Part shown: positions 44,536-55,784 of the stretch, one piece after another
How positions within the stretch are numbered: the first letter of the stretch is position 1
Layout of the letters: each line of letters starts with the position of its first letter
NCBI RefSeq assembly: GCF_000146165.2
Contig: NC_004347.2
Location: 62,001 to 126,000, forward strand
Direction of reading: 5' to 3'
DNA: 64,000 nucleotides
From: Shewanella oneidensis MR-1
GTDB taxonomy: Bacteria; Pseudomonadota; Gammaproteobacteria; Enterobacterales; Shewanellaceae
The notes under the pieces: model-generated
Database searches by the model: none
What the model was told of the DNA's origin: nothing
Seen by the model: only the letters and a program-made list of their open reading frames with translations
Position numbers and translations under genes: made by a program

Positions 44536-46077
44536 ATGAAATCAGTCAATCATTTAGTATTAACGCCCGGCAGTTTAAGTCTGGCGCAACTGCGTGAAAT
44601 CAGCCGCCATAAGCTGACACTCGAACTGGCACCAGAGGCGATAAACGACATCAACATCAGCGCGCAAATCGTGCAAAAGGTGTTGGATGAAGGTCGTACC
44701 GTTTACGGCATCAACACAGGTTTTGGTCTGCTGGCCAACACTAAGATTGCCCCTGAGGATCTGCAATTACTGCAACGCTCTATCGTGTTATCCCACGCAG
44801 CAGGCACGGGCCAATATATGCAGGACGCCACTGTGCGCCTGATGATGGTGTTAAAGATCAACTCCTTAAGCCGTGGCTTCTCGGGTATCCGTTTAGAGGT
44901 GATTAACTTCCTTATCAGCCTAGTGAATGCCGAGGTTTACCCTTGCGTGCCTGAAAAAGGTTCTGTGGGCGCCTCTGGCGACTTAGCGCCGTTAGCCCAT
45001 ATGTGTTTGCCGCTGTTGGGTGAAGGCGAGATGAGCTACCAAGGGCAGATTATTTCGGCCGCCGAAGGCTTAGAAATCGCCGGCCTCAAGCCAATCGATT
45101 TAGCCGCGAAGGAAGGCTTAGCCCTGCTCAACGGTACTCAGGCTTCTACCGCGCTGGCGCTGGAAGGCTTGTTCCACGCTGAAGACTTGTTTGCTGCCAG
45201 CTCAGTGATTGGCGCCATGAGCGTCGAGGCGGCCATGGGTAGCCGCAGTCCGTTCGATCCTCGCATCCATGCGGCCCGTGGTCAAAAAGGTCAAATCGAT
45301 TCAGCTATGGTGTTCCGTTATCTGCTGGGTGAAGAGTCTGAAATCAGTTTAAGCCATGCAAACTGTGAAAAGGTACAAGATCCTTACTCACTGCGTTGCC
45401 AACCACAGGTATTAGGTGCTTGCTTGACCCAAATCCGCCAAGCGGCCGAAGTATTAGCGACCGAAGCCAATGGCGTGACCGATAACCCACTGGTGTTCCA
45501 AGACACTGGCGATATTATCTCCGGCGGTAACTTCCACGCTGAGCCAGTTGCTATGGCCGCCGATAACTTGGCGATTGCGATTGCTGAATTAGGCGCGATT
45601 GCAGAGCGTCGTATCGCGCTGCTCATCGACTCTAGCCTGTCTAAATTGCCACCTTTCCTCGTGAAAAACGGCGGGGTGAACTCGGGCTTTATGATCGCTC
45701 AAGTAACGGCGGCAGCATTAGCCTCTGAAAACAAAACTTACGCCCATCCAGCATCGGTTGACAGTTTACCTACCTCGGCTAACCAAGAAGATCACGTCTC
45801 TATGGCGACCTTTGCGGCGCGCCGTTTACGGGATATGAGCGAAAACACCCGCGGCGTATTAGCGATTGAATTATTAGCTGCCGCCCAAGGGTTGGATTTC
45901 CGCGCACCATTAACGCCAAGCAAGGCGGTGGCGCAGGCTAAGGCCGAGCTGCGCGAAGTGGTTGCCTACTATGATAAAGACAGATACTTCGCACCGGATA
46001 TCGAAGCGGCCACGGATCTACTTTACACCGCCAGCTTTAATGCGTATTTGCCCTTAGGTGTTTTACCTAGCCTCTGA
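44536..46077 (+). CDS. hutH: Histidine ammonia-lyase
   Basis: The 513-residue enzyme starts at ATG 44536; an earlier in-frame GTG would add a lysine/asparagine-rich leader encoded by a 13-base direct repeat (CGTGAAAAACAAC twice). The Ala-Ser-Gly triad that cyclises to the MIO group is in [14 protein letters not shown], with YGINTGFG, a [10 protein letters not shown] segment and an MIO-family C-terminal half. It eliminates ammonia from histidine to give urocanate, the first step of the pathway. The gene ends at a strong terminator. Confidence 0.95.
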   Translation: MKSVNHLVLTPGSLSLAQLREISRHKLTLELAPEAINDINISAQIVQKVLDEGRTVYGINTGFGLLANTKIAPEDLQLLQRSIVLSHAAGTGQYMQDATVRLMMVLKINSLSRGFSGIRLEVINFLISLVNAEVYPCVPEKGSVGASGDLAPLAHMCLPLLGEGEMSYQGQIISAAEGLEIAGLKPIDLAAKEGLALLNGTQASTALALEGLFHAEDLFAASSVIGAMSVEAAMGSRSPFDPRIHAARGQKGQIDSAMVFRYLLGEESEISLSHANCEKVQDPYSLRCQPQVLGACLTQIRQAAEVLATEANGVTDNPLVFQDTGDIISGGNFHAEPVAMAADNLAIAIAELGAIAERRIALLIDSSLSKLPPFLVKNGGVNSGFMIAQVTAAALASENKTYAHPASVDSLPTSANQEDHVSMATFAARRLRDMSENTRGVLAIELLAAAQGLDFRAPLTPSKAVAQAKAELREVVAYYDKDRYFAPDIEAATDLLYTASFNAYLPLGVLPSL

Positions 46078-46162
46078 GTGTAAATGTAAGTGTTGCTGGG
46101 TGAGTTCGGCCCAAATAGAGGCTTAAGCTGACTTAATGGGCTGGAAACTGATCGATAAAATG

Positions 46163-46195
46163 AAAGGCATAGCAATTTGCTATGCCTTTTTCTTA
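46163..46195 (+). terminator. Strong terminator of the hut operon
   Basis: AAAGGCATAGCA (46163-46174) pairs perfectly with TGCTATGCCTTT (46178-46189), a 3-base loop and a T-rich tail. Confidence 0.93.
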
Positions 46196-46702
46196 TTTAG
46201 GGGAGAGAATTTGGTGCTTTAGCACTTTGTACTTTAGGTGCGTTTAACACCGTAGGAATAGTGTTTTTTTATCCAATCTTTACATTGTCAGTTTTTGTGG
46301 CTGTCTATCCATCTAAAACAAGTAAATCTGAGGCTGTTTTAGTCTTTGCTTATTTCGTTTTGTATTTATATTGAAGCTTGATATAACCATAGTTGCATAT
46401 TGTGGGACAAAATGGGCTTGATAATGTGGACAAAATGTCTTTTTATTGTATTTGGTTTTTTAGGCTTTGGTTTTGTGATTTGTCAGTTATATATTCTTTG
46501 TTTTATTACTTAAAGTTGTTTGTTTGGGTGTTAATCCTGTCGTTGGTTATTTGAGATCTTGATCTCATGTCATTATTTGTTATCTATTTGCACTTTGAGG
46601 ATAATCTTAAATTAAGTGAGGACTTTATTGGCTCACTCAAACGATTGCAGCTTTACCACTGCAATCATCTAACTCATAACGACAAAAGTGTGAGAGAACG
46701 CT
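46196..46702. other. Leader and promoter region of the formate dehydrogenase operon
   Basis: About 500 T-rich bases without a gene. Directly visible: GGACAAAATG repeated at 46405-46414 and 46428-46437 (23 bases apart, about two helical turns), and a 16-base palindrome at 46552-46567. The promoter of the formate dehydrogenase operon should lie here; no classical Fnr pair (TTGAT-N4-ATCAA) was found. Confidence 0.6.
46552..46567. promoter_or_regulatory. Palindromic candidate operator before fdnG
   Basis: TGAGATC (46552-46558) and GATCTCA (46561-46567) are perfect inverted arms around TT. The matching regulator is not identified. Confidence 0.5.
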
Positions 46703-49700
46703 ATGAACAGACGCCAGTTTTTTAAACTGTGTGCGGCCGGAGCGGCAACCTCAGCGATTTCAGCGCTGGGATTGATGTCCGAAAAGGCCTATGCAGCAGT
46801 GCGAGAGTTTAAGCTGCTCGGAGCTAAAGAAACCCGTAACAACTGCCCGTATTGCTCGGTCGGTTGCGGCCTGCTGATGTACAGCCAAGGCAGTGGGGGT
46901 AAAAACTCCGAACATGCTATTTTCCATATCGAGGGTGATGCTGATCATCCCGTCAACCGAGGTGCATTGTGCTCGAAGGGTGCAGGACTTGTGGATTATG
47001 TCAACAGCCCACATCGTTTACAGTATCCAGAATATCGCGCTCCCGGCAGTAACAAATGGGAACGGATCAGCTGGCAAGATGCCTTTAAGCGTATTGCACG
47101 TTTGATGAAAGATGACCGTGATGCGAACCTGATTGAAAAGAACGCCGATGGCGTAACGGTTAACCGTTGGTTAACCACTGGGATGATGACGTCATCCGGT
47201 ATGGCTAATGAGAGCGGCTTAGCGACACAAAAATTTGCTCGCGCTTTAGGCCTAGTAGCTATCGATACTATTGCACGTAACTGACACTCCCCAACGGTAG
47301 CAAGTCTTGCTCCAACATTTGGGCGTGGTGCCATGACCAACCACTGGATCGATATTAAAAATTCTAACGTAGTGATTATTATGGGCGGTAATGCCGCAGA
47401 AGCTCACCCTGTCGGATTCGGCTGGGTTACGGAAGCTATGCAGCATAACAATGCTAAGTTGATTGTGGTTGACCCACGTTTCAACCGCAGTGCGTCATTG
47501 GCAGATCACTATGCCCCAATCCGCTCAGGAACTGACATTGCATTCCTTCTGGGTGTGATCCGTTATTTGATTTCGACCAATCAAGTTAACTTCGATTATG
47601 TGAAAGCCTATACCAACGCCAGTTATCTGGTGCGGGATGATTTTGACTTCCATGACGGCCTATTCTCAGGCTTTGATGAAGCAAAAGGCGAGTACAACAA
47701 AGAATCCTGGTTCTACCAACTCGACGAAGACGGCTATGCCATAGTGGATGAAACACTTGAGCACCCGCGTTGTGTGTGGAACTTACTCAAACAACACGTA
47801 GAACGTTATGATTTTGCAACGGTAAGTAATATCACTGGTACGCCAACAGAAGATTACCAAGTGGTATGTGATGCCATTGCGAGCACTCATACTAAAGATC
47901 GTGTGGCGACATTTATGTATGCGCTGGGCTGGACCCACCATAGTAAAGGTGCGCAGAACATCCGTTCTATGGCGATGATCCAGTTATTACTGGGCAACAT
48001 AGGTCAGTTAGGCGGTGGTGTTAACGCATTGCGCGGTCATGCCAACGTTCAAGGTTCAACCGATATGGGTCTACTGGCTCAAAGTTTACCTGGTTACCTT
48101 AAACTGCCAAACGATAAAGAACCTACCTTAGCAGCTCACTTGGCGGCGAACACACCTAAGCCATTGCGCCCAGGTCAAACCAACTACTGGCAAAACTATC
48201 CGAAGTTTTATGTGTCCCTGCTCAAAGCCTTCTGGGGCGAGAATGCGACGCCTGAAAACGAGTTCGGTTATCAGTGGTTACCTAAGTGGGATCAAATGTA
48301 TGACTTCGGTAAGCATCTGGACATGATGTACCGTGGCAAAGTGAACGGTTGTATCGTGCAAGGGGTTAACGCCATTAACTCAATGCCAAACCGTAATAAG
48401 AACATCAAAGCACTGAGTAACCTTAAGTTCCTCGTAGTGCTTGATAACTTGTCATCGGAAACCGCAACCTTCTGGCAAAACGAGCCTGGTTTTAACGAAG
48501 TCGATACCGCCAGTATTCAAACCGAAGTATTCCGCCTACCTGCGACAGTGTTTGCGGAGGAAGAAGGTTCAATCGTTAACTCTGGTCGTTGGATGCAATG
48601 GCACTATAAATGGGCTAACCCTCCTGGCGAAGCGATGTCGGACTCAGAGATTGTCTCTGGTCTGCTGCTGGAGTTGAGAAAGTTATATCGCGAAGAGGGC
48701 GGCAAACTGCCTGAGCCGATTCAAGCGATTAACTGGAACTATACCGATCCGCACAACCCTAGCTCTATCGAGCTGACGAAAGAGTTGAATGGTTACGATG
48801 TCGCTACCAAGCGTCAGATCAGCAGCTTTGCTGAATTGAAGGCCGATGGTAGTACTGCGAGCGCCTGTTGGGTTTATGCGGGTTCTTGGACTGAAGCCGG
48901 TAACCAAATGGCTCGCCGCGATAACCATGATCCATCGGGTAAAGGTATTACGCCGGGTTGGGCCTTCGCATGGCCTCTTAACCGCCGCGTCCTCTACAAC
49001 CGTGCCTCCTGTGATGTGAACGGTAAACCTTGGGATGAGCACCGTAAGATTGTCGAGTGGAAAGACGGTAAGTGGGAAGGGATAGATGTACCCGACTTCA
49101 ATGCCAAGTTGAATCCACAGGAAAGTGCGCATCCTTTCATTATGCAGGCTGACGGCGTGGGTCGTTTCTTCGCGCTCAAACTGCTTAAGGAAGGACCGTT
49201 CCCAGAGCATTACGAGCCAGTCGAATCGCCCATCGGCACCAACCCACTGCATCCCAATGTGGTGCACAGCCCTGTGCTGCGTTGGTTCGAAGGGGTAAAA
49301 GACACCATTGGTACTAAAGAGGAATATCCCTACGCCTGTACCACTTACTCACTCACAGAACACTTTAACTTCTGGACGACACATTGCCGTTTAGCGGCGA
49401 TTGCCATGCCAGAGACCTTTGTCGAAATGAATGAGCAATTGGCGGCAGAAAAAGGCATCAAGAATGGCGATTGGGTGAAAGTGAGCTCGAAACGCGGCCA
49501 CATTCTCACGAAAGCCTTGGTGACTAAGCGTATGCGCCCACTGCAGGTCAATGGTCAAACAGTACACACGCTAGGTATTCCACGTCACGGTAGCCATAAC
49601 GCGCTTACACGTAAGTCCTATAGTTGTAACGTCCTTACCACTGAGATGGGTGATGCCAACACGGGTGTTCCTGAGTACAAAGCGTTCCTCGTGAATGTTG

Positions 49701-49717
49701 AAAAGGCGGAGGTCTGA
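46703..49717 (+). CDS. fdnG: Selenocysteine formate dehydrogenase, catalytic subunit (UGA read as Sec)
   Basis: The 1,004-residue protein is read through the in-frame UGA at 47282-47284 as selenocysteine 194. A frame of 193 codons before and 810 after are in phase, and the local sequence ARN-U-HSPTVASL matches the Sec site of FdnG (Sec196 in E. coli). Order: twin-arginine signal MNRRQFFKLCAAG, a [4Fe-4S] motif NNCPYCSVGCGLLMYS, molybdopterin domains (VIIMGGNAAEAHPVG) and a C-terminal dinucleotide-binding domain (IPRHGSHNALTRKS region). It oxidises formate in the periplasm with bis-MGD and passes electrons to FdnH. A SECIS hairpin follows the UGA. It is first in an operon with fdnHI and fdhE. 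Confidence 0.97.
47282..47323 (+). promoter_or_regulatory. Bacterial SECIS element of fdnG
   Basis: The UGA (47282-47284) is followed by an outer stem CCCAA (47290-47294) with TTGGG (47319-47323). The inner stem GG-T-AGCA (47296-47302) pairs with TGCTCC (47308-47313); T47298 is a bulge and the apical loop AGTCT is 47303-47307. A bulged U and GUC-containing loop are the features SelB recognises in E. coli. Confidence 0.85.
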
Positions 49718-49719
49718 TA

Positions 49720-50634
49720 ATGGCGACTCAAGATATCATTCAACGTTCCGGCACTTCGCAAGCCACTCCGCCTGCACAGGCAAGAGTGGGTGGCGTGAAG
49801 CAAATTGCGAAGTTGTTTGACGCGACTAAGTGTAATGGCTGTAAAGCCTGTCAGGTAGCTTGCTCAGAATGGAATGACCTGCGTGAAGAGGTGGGTTCGT
49901 TCCAAGGGACTTATCAAAACCCTGCATCTCTGTCTCCAGAGTGCTGGACCTTGATGAAGTACAACGAGATCGAAGACCAAGGCAAATTGCGCTGGCAGTT
50001 TACTCACTCTGCCTGTATGCACTGCGCCGATCCCGCTTGCTTAAAGGCTTGCTCGACCTCTGGCGCAATCATTCAGCATGCCAATGGCACTGTGGATTTC
50101 GATTCGGACAAATGTATTGGCTGTGGTTATTGTGCCAGTGCCTGCCCATTCGATATCCCGAAGATCAGCGCCGTCGACAACAAGGCCTACAAGTGCACTA
50201 TGTGTTCTGACCGCTTGGCTGTTGGGCTGGAACCTTCCTGCGTTAAGTCCTGTACCACGGGTGCGCTGCGTTTTGGTACGCGCGAAGACATGCTGTTCGC
50301 CTCCGAAAAGCGTGTTAACGAGCTGAAAGAACGTGGTTTCCCTAAGGCGGGACTCTATAACCCAGAGGGCGTGGGTGGTACTGGCATGCTGATGATATTG
50401 CATGATGTCACTCAGCCTGAAACCTACGAAATGCCTAAGGATCCGCAAATCCCATTGTCTGTCACCCTGTGGCAGGACTGGGTGAAACCACTGGGTACTG
50501 TCGGACTTCTTGCGACGGCTGCTGTGGCTTGCCTGCATAAGATCACCGTCGGTCGCAACATAGTGGAAGAGGACCAACCCGGCTATCAACCGCCAGAGGA
50601 AGAGGTTAAGCAAGAAGAGGAGGCCAAGAAATGA
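49720..50634 (+). CDS. fdnH: Formate dehydrogenase iron-sulfur subunit
   Basis: The 304-residue protein has four clusters of ferredoxin-type cysteines: CNGCKACQVACSEW, CMHCADPACLKAC, CIGCGYCASACPF and CTMCSDRLAVGLEPSCVKSC, each completed by conserved Cys-Pro or Cys partners, for four [4Fe-4S] clusters. A C-terminal membrane helix (LGTVGLLATAAVACL) anchors it to the inner membrane. It carries electrons from FdnG to the cytochrome. ATG is two bases after the fdnG stop. Confidence 0.96.
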   Translation: MATQDIIQRSGTSQATPPAQARVGGVKQIAKLFDATKCNGCKACQVACSEWNDLREEVGSFQGTYQNPASLSPECWTLMKYNEIEDQGKLRWQFTHSACMHCADPACLKACSTSGAIIQHANGTVDFDSDKCIGCGYCASACPFDIPKISAVDNKAYKCTMCSDRLAVGLEPSCVKSCTTGALRFGTREDMLFASEKRVNELKERGFPKAGLYNPEGVGGTGMLMILHDVTQPETYEMPKDPQIPLSVTLWQDWVKPLGTVGLLATAAVACLHKITVGRNIVEEDQPGYQPPEEEVKQEEEAKK

Positions 50635-51272
50635 GCAAGCATAACAAGCAAGAAATGGTAGTGCGTCACAAGCTGTTCGACCGCATCTGTCATTGGTTCA
50701 TTGTGGCTGTGGGTCTAGTCACCTTTCTGACGGGCTTTTCCTTCTTCTATCCCTCCTTCCAATGGTTGGGCGCGATAGCGGGCACACCGCAATTGGCGAA
50801 GTTTATTCATCCTATTGCTGGCCTGTTGATGTGTTTACCTTTGATGTTGATGTTGGTGCGTTATTACCACCACAACAAATGGGAAAAACACGATCTGGCT
50901 TGGATGCTTGCCATCAAGGATGTGATGTTCGAGAACGAGGAAAAAATCCCGCCTATCGGCCATTACAACCCCGGTCAAAAAGTGCTGTTCCGTGCTTTTG
51001 TGTTGACTTCTATCACCTTAACCGTGACGGGATTCATCATGTGGCAACCCTACTTTGCGCCGTACTTTTCCGCCACTGTGGTGGGCTGGGCGATTGTGCT
51101 GCATGCCATTAGCGCCTTGATCATGTTGATGTTTGTGATGGTGCACTTTTGGATGGCGAGCTGGGTGGAAGGCTCTATCACTGGCATGCTTTACGGCAAG
51201 GTCTCTAAGGCGTGGTGCCGTAAACATCATCCGTTGATGTTGGATGAACATTCGGACGTGGAGAAACATTAA
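50631..51272 (+). CDS. fdnI: Formate dehydrogenase cytochrome b subunit
   Basis: The 213-residue inner-membrane protein has four helices carrying histidines for two b hemes, such as [13 protein letters not shown] near residue 18, [10 protein letters not shown], and [11 protein letters not shown] followed by MVHFWMASW. It hands electrons from FdnH to quinone. The start overlaps the fdnH stop by four bases. Confidence 0.94.
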   Translation: MSKHNKQEMVVRHKLFDRICHWFIVAVGLVTFLTGFSFFYPSFQWLGAIAGTPQLAKFIHPIAGLLMCLPLMLMLVRYYHHNKWEKHDLAWMLAIKDVMFENEEKIPPIGHYNPGQKVLFRAFVLTSITLTVTGFIMWQPYFAPYFSATVVGWAIVLHAISALIMLMFVMVHFWMASWVEGSITGMLYGKVSKAWCRKHHPLMLDEHSDVEKH

Positions 51273-52180
51273 TGAGTCATACAGCCGAGATACCTATGGT
51301 CCCCGGCAGCGAATCGCCGCTGGAACTTAAACCCTTAAAGGCGGTGGACCCTAAAGCTGTGTATCACAGAAGGGCGCAGCGTTTGCTGTCGTTGGCTAAG
51401 GACTCGCCGCTGGCTGACTACTTTGAGTTATGCCGCCGAGTGGTTGCAATTCAGGCCCGCTTGGCGGCGGAGGCTGACTTCGGTCAGCTGCTCGCTTGGG
51501 GGAAAGATGAAGCGATTCCGCTTTCCCACTTGGGCTCAGAGGCAGATAGCTATTGGCAAGGACTGCTGCAACAACTGTTAAGTGATCTGCTGCCGCAGGT
51601 GGGTGAAGATCTGGCTCGAGTGCTGCGGCTGTTGATGCAGCAATCCCCAGAACAACTCACCTCTTGGGGTGCTTCCTTGCGTCAGGGGCATATGAGCGCA
51701 GTGCCTGCGCGCTTTAGTTTGTTTATCTGGGCGGCGATGGGGGTCTATTGGTCCCATTGGGCGCCTATGGTGATCAAACGGATTGATCAACGCAAAGTAG
51801 CGCAGCAGAACCTGTGTCCGATTTGCGGTAGTCATCCCGTAGCGAGTGTGATCGTCGACCAGCCGAGAGCGGGTCTGCGTTATCTACATTGCAGTTTGTG
51901 TGAGAGCGAATGGCATTACATTCGTGCCCACTGCACTAGCTGTGGTCAGGATAAAGGGACGACTCTTTGGTCGTTTGACGATACTCAGGCGCAGGTGCGT
52001 ATCGAGAGCTGCGACGAATGCCATGGTTACACCAAGATGATGTTCGTTGAAAAGTCACCGTTGATGGATGTAGTGGCTGACGACTTAGCGACCTTGATGC
52101 TCGACAGTGAGCTAAATGCCAAGGGCTTTGGAGCGACCACGGTCAATCCATTGCTGCTGGCCCATGAAACTGAGCAATAA
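51272..52180 (+). CDS. fdhE: Formate dehydrogenase accessory protein FdhE
   Basis: The 302-residue protein is cysteine-rich in its C-terminal half: [34 protein letters not shown] and SCDECHGY, the four CxxC rubredoxin-like motifs of FdhE. It is needed for assembly or activity of respiratory formate dehydrogenases in the cytoplasm. The ATG overlaps the fdnI stop by one base. Confidence 0.93.
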   Translation: MSHTAEIPMVPGSESPLELKPLKAVDPKAVYHRRAQRLLSLAKDSPLADYFELCRRVVAIQARLAAEADFGQLLAWGKDEAIPLSHLGSEADSYWQGLLQQLLSDLLPQVGEDLARVLRLLMQQSPEQLTSWGASLRQGHMSAVPARFSLFIWAAMGVYWSHWAPMVIKRIDQRKVAQQNLCPICGSHPVASVIVDQPRAGLRYLHCSLCESEWHYIRAHCTSCGQDKGTTLWSFDDTQAQVRIESCDECHGYTKMMFVEKSPLMDVVADDLATLMLDSELNAKGFGATTVNPLLLAHETEQ

Positions 52181-52188
52181 CCAAAGTC

Positions 52189-52222
52189 GGGAAGGGCTCG
52201 TCGAGTCCTTCCCCTTATATTT
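52189..52222 (+). terminator. Partial terminator between fdhE and selA
   Basis: GGGAAGG (52189-52195) pairs with CCTTCCC (52207-52213), and CTCG with CGAG inside, with one mismatch; the tail is CTTATATTTAT. It may reduce read-through into selA rather than stop it. Confidence 0.5.
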
Positions 52223-52228
52223 ATCAAG

Positions 52229-53659
52229 ATGATACAAATGATGACCCAAGTACCCGATACACCCCAAGCCCTGTACCGCGCGCTGCCTTCGATGGACAGT
52301 CTGCTCGCCGATGCGGTGTTAGCGCCCTTGCTGCAACGCTATGGTAAAGCGGCAGTAAAAGCGGCGTTGGATAGTCAGTTACGCACGGCGCGTGAGCTGA
52401 TAGCCCAGGAGCGGCGTTTACCTGCTTGGTGTGCTAACCCGTCGTTACTAAACGGATATTTGGTTGATCAGTTGTCAAAGGACTATAGCCATAGTCTAAA
52501 ACCCGTATGGAACCTCACCGGTACCATTTTGCATACCAATCTTGGTCGTGCACAACAGTCTGAGGCGGCCATTCGTGCGGTAACCTCTGTGATGCGTTAT
52601 CCCACGCCGCTGGAATTTGAATTAGCCGCCGGTGAGCGTGGCCATAGGGATAATGCCATTAGTGGGTTAATCCAACGTCTGACTGGGGCAGAAGCTTGCT
52701 GCGTGGTGAATAACAACGCCGCCGCTGTGTTGCTGATGTTGTCGGCGGTAGCGGCGGGTAAAGAAGTGATCGTCTCCCGCGGTGAGCTGGTGGAAATTGG
52801 CGGCGCATTTCGCATTCCAGACATTATGCGCCAAGCGGGCTGCACCTTAGTCGAGGTCGGCAGTACTAATCGTACTCACCTTAAGGACTATGAGCAGGCG
52901 ATAACCGAGAATACCGCCGCCATTATGAAGGTGCATACCAGCAACTATCATATCAGTGGTTTTACCGCCGCAGTGGAGGAGGCTAGGCTGGGTCAGTTAT
53001 GCCGTGAGCGTGGCATATTACTCATTTCGGATCTTGGCAGCGGTTCACTTACTGATCTGCGCCGCTTTGGTCTAAAACAAGAACCGACCCCCCAAGCTAT
53101 GCTGGCGGATGGTGTCGATTTAGTGAGCTTCTCCGGCGATAAACTCCTCGGCGGCCCGCAATCGGGCTTGATTGTCGGTAAACAGGCGTTAATTAACAAG
53201 CTTCAAAGTCATCCGCTAAAGCGTGCATTGCGCTGCGATAAGCTGATTCTCGCGGCGCTCGAGGCAACGCTGATCCACTATCTCAACCCCGAAACCTTAG
53301 ACAAAGAACTGCCAATTATGGCCAAATTTGCCCGCAGCCAAGCAGAGTTGCGCCAAATCGGTGAGCGCCTGCAGCAAGCCTTAGCGCCGCTGTTTACCCC
53401 GAGCTATGGCCTTGAGTTAGTCGAGTGCCAAACTCAAGTCGGTAGCGGTTCGCAGCCAGATACCTTTTTGCCCTCAATCGGCCTGTGCTTTAACGCGCAA
53501 GAGGGTGGCAGTTTAACGCTGCTCGAGCAGCATTTTAAGCAGGCGCAGCGCCCTGTGATTGGTCGAATGACCCAAGATCAACTTCGCCTCGACCTGCGCG
53601 GTATCGATGATGAGGCCGAATTATTGGCCGAACTCAGCACCTTAGGTGTGCAGCTATGA
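52229..53659 (+). CDS. selA: L-seryl-tRNA(Sec) selenium transferase
   Basis: The 476-residue PLP enzyme carries [25 protein letters not shown] and the cofactor lysine in [15 protein letters not shown]. It converts Ser-tRNA(Sec) to Sec-tRNA(Sec) using selenophosphate. The start is taken at ATG 52229, though ATG 52241 (MTQVP) is possible. The stop overlaps the selB start by four bases. Confidence 0.95.
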   Translation: MIQMMTQVPDTPQALYRALPSMDSLLADAVLAPLLQRYGKAAVKAALDSQLRTARELIAQERRLPAWCANPSLLNGYLVDQLSKDYSHSLKPVWNLTGTILHTNLGRAQQSEAAIRAVTSVMRYPTPLEFELAAGERGHRDNAISGLIQRLTGAEACCVVNNNAAAVLLMLSAVAAGKEVIVSRGELVEIGGAFRIPDIMRQAGCTLVEVGSTNRTHLKDYEQAITENTAAIMKVHTSNYHISGFTAAVEEARLGQLCRERGILLISDLGSGSLTDLRRFGLKQEPTPQAMLADGVDLVSFSGDKLLGGPQSGLIVGKQALINKLQSHPLKRALRCDKLILAALEATLIHYLNPETLDKELPIMAKFARSQAELRQIGERLQQALAPLFTPSYGLELVECQTQVGSGSQPDTFLPSIGLCFNAQEGGSLTLLEQHFKQAQRPVIGRMTQDQLRLDLRGIDDEAELLAELSTLGVQL

Positions 53660-55677
53660 TTATGGTCACTGCGGGCCATGTCGACCACGGTAAGAGCACG
53701 CTCATCCGTGCCTTGACGGGCATGAACACCGACAGGCTCCCCGAAGAAAAACGCCGTGGCATGACTATCGATCTCGGCTACGCTTTTATGCCACTGCGAG
53801 ATGGCACTCGACTGGCTTTTATCGATGTCCCCGGCCATGAAAAATTCATCAATAACATGCTGGTGGGCGTGAGTCATGTGCGCCACGCGCTGCTGGTGTT
53901 GGCCTGTGACGACGGGGTGATGCCACAAACCCGCGAGCATCTGCAAATCCTCGCCCTCTTACCGCTCAATAGTTTGACCTTAGTGCTGACCAAGCGGGAT
54001 TTGGTCGATGACCAAACCGCCGCCAAGTTGGCTTCAGAGGGAATAACGCTGCTGGCAGAATACGGTATTGAGGCCAGTGGCGTATTTGAGGTCTGCGCTA
54101 GTGATGCAGGTGATGCGGGGGTAGAAACCCTTAAACAACATATTTTGGATATTGCCGAGCAGCAATCGACCCAAGCGGAAGATGCCAGCAGTTTTAGGAT
54201 GACGCTCGATCGCGCCTTTAGCGTTAAAGGTGTGGGCTGTGTGGTTACTGGCACTGTGATTAGCGGCAGTGTGTGTGTTGGCGATAGCCTCTACAGCTCA
54301 GGGCAAAAGGCGAAATTACGGGTGCGCGGCATTCACTGCCAAGGGATGGAAGTCCATAGAGCCTTAAGTGGCACTCGGGTCGCTTTGAATCTTACCGGTG
54401 TTGATAACCACAGAGCACCTGCCCGCGGTGATTGGTTAAGCAGTCTGCCTCAGGCTGATTTGTGCGCTAGACCTGTAGTACACATTCGCAGTTTTGAACC
54501 CTTAACCCATTGGCAAAATGTTCATTGTCACCACGGCGCCGACCACACCTTAGGGCGAGTATCGCTTCTGGATGAGGCCGATGGGCAGGGGCGTTATCTG
54601 GCCGAAATTGTGCTCGATAAACCGCTGCTGCTATGTCAGGACGACCCGATAGTGCTCAGGCATATTGGCGGCAAGCAAACGCTGGGCGCTGGGCGGGTGC
54701 TGGCATTAAAAGTTTCCAATCGTAAAAAGCGTACGCCTGAGCGTGTCAGTAAGCTGCAACAGCTGGCTCAGCTCACCAATCCGGTGAATGTGCTGGCGCT
54801 ACTCGGCCAGAGTGAGGCGCTCAGTATTGATGAAATCCGTTGGCGCTGGCAGCTAACCGATGAAGGGCTTGCCGCCATGTTAGCGCAGGCGGGGCTGACT
54901 CGGATTGGCGCCTACGGGCTATCGACTCAGTTGCTTGAGCAAGAAAAACAGCAGTTTATCGATCTGTTACGTGAATATCACCAAGAGCATCCCGACCAAT
55001 TAGGGCTGGGGCGCAATCGTCTGCAACGTATGAGTCATAGCGTATTGCCTAGCGAGCTTGCCAATAAGGTGCTCGATAGCCTCTGCCAAGAGGGGCAGAT
55101 GGCGCTGCGCGGTGCCTTGTTACAGCTGGCGGATCACAGGATTGTCCTCGATAGCGAGGCGCAGCAGTGCTGGCAGCGTTTAGCCCCTTGGCTGGCGCAG
55201 CAAACGTCCCCTGTGTGGGTGACTGAGATGGGGGAATATCTGGATCTCGAGCCCGCCAAACTTCGATTGCTGTGCTTTCAACTGGTGCAACAGGGCTTTA
55301 TTACCGCGGTGGTGAAGGACAGGTATCTGCTGAGTGAGCAGCTGTGCCACTACGCCAATCTAGTGCGAGAACATGTGGACACCCACGGTAAGCTCGAAAC
55401 CGCAGAGTTTAAAGACATGATTGGCCTTGGCCGTAAGGTAAGCATTCAATTACTGGAGTTTTTTGACCGCAGCGGTTTTACCCGCAGGAAGTTTCGCAGC
55501 AACAGTCGGGAAATTCGGGATGGGGAACTGTTTTATTCCCATGAGAATTGGCGGAAGAACATAGGAGTCGAACCTACCCAGGACTGCTGGCAGCCCTACC
55601 CGGATTTGAAATCCGGACGCCTCACCGGAGACGACGTTCTTCCAATAGAAGACAACTTGATAGTAGAAAATGTGTAA
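53656..55677 (+). CDS. selB: Selenocysteine-specific elongation factor SelB
   Basis: The 673-residue protein has GTPase G-motifs [15 protein letters not shown], switch [11 protein letters not shown] and TKRDLV. EF-Tu-like domains II and III follow, then C-terminal winged-helix domains (about 400-630) that bind the SECIS hairpin. It delivers Sec-tRNA to the UGA of fdnG. The last ~40 codons run antisense through the tRNA-Sec gene: residues 632-662 are encoded opposite selC and are probably an accidental tail, since E. coli SelB ends at 614 and family similarity fades near residue 635. Expression is coupled to selA by an ATGA overlap. Confidence 0.94.
   Translation: MIMVTAGHVDHGKSTLIRALTGMNTDRLPEEKRRGMTIDLGYAFMPLRDGTRLAFIDVPGHEKFINNMLVGVSHVRHALLVLACDDGVMPQTREHLQILALLPLNSLTLVLTKRDLVDDQTAAKLASEGITLLAEYGIEASGVFEVCASDAGDAGVETLKQHILDIAEQQSTQAEDASSFRMTLDRAFSVKGVGCVVTGTVISGSVCVGDSLYSSGQKAKLRVRGIHCQGMEVHRALSGTRVALNLTGVDNHRAPARGDWLSSLPQADLCARPVVHIRSFEPLTHWQNVHCHHGADHTLGRVSLLDEADGQGRYLAEIVLDKPLLLCQDDPIVLRHIGGKQTLGAGRVLALKVSNRKKRTPERVSKLQQLAQLTNPVNVLALLGQSEALSIDEIRWRWQLTDEGLAAMLAQAGLTRIGAYGLSTQLLEQEKQQFIDLLREYHQEHPDQLGLGRNRLQRMSHSVLPSELANKVLDSLCQEGQMALRGALLQLADHRIVLDSEAQQCWQRLAPWLAQQTSPVWVTEMGEYLDLEPAKLRLLCFQLVQQGFITAVVKDRYLLSEQLCHYANLVREHVDTHGKLETAEFKDMIGLGRKVSIQLLEFFDRSGFTRRKFRSNSREIRDGELFYSHENWRKNIGVEPTQDCWQPYPDLKSGRLTGDDVLPIEDNLIVENV
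55549..55643 (-). tRNA. selC: Selenocysteine tRNA (anticodon UCA)
   Basis: On the minus strand, 95 bases begin GGAAGAACGTCG at 55643 and end GTTCTTCCGCCA at 55549, with the CCA encoded. The acceptor stem pairs fully, and the anticodon TCA is in the loop GATTTCAAATCC. The T-arm has GGTTCGACTCC. A large variable arm (GGGCTGCCAGCAGTCC) and an unusually long acceptor arm are the hallmarks of tRNA-Sec. It lies wholly inside the 3' end of selB on the opposite strand. Confidence 0.95.
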
Positions 55678-55688
55678 ACCTGAATCAA
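55660..55688 (-). promoter_or_regulatory. Candidate sigma-70 promoter of selC
   Basis: On the minus strand a -35 TTGATT (55683-55688) and -10 TACTAT (55660-55665) are separated by 17 bases and would start transcription about 9 bases before the tRNA 5' end. Confidence 0.6.
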
Positions 55689-55784
55689 GTGCATTCGTAT
55701 TTCGTTAGTCGCTTTGTGACTTAAGTCGTGTTTCATAAGTAAACCAATTGTTTTTATTTGAATTTATGAGTTTAGAGGGGCGCT

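Noticed and set aside
46703..47284. A short formate dehydrogenase ORF ending in TGA, suggesting a pseudogene
   Set aside because: The following frame is in phase, the Sec context is conserved and a SECIS hairpin is present, so UGA is decoded as selenocysteine.
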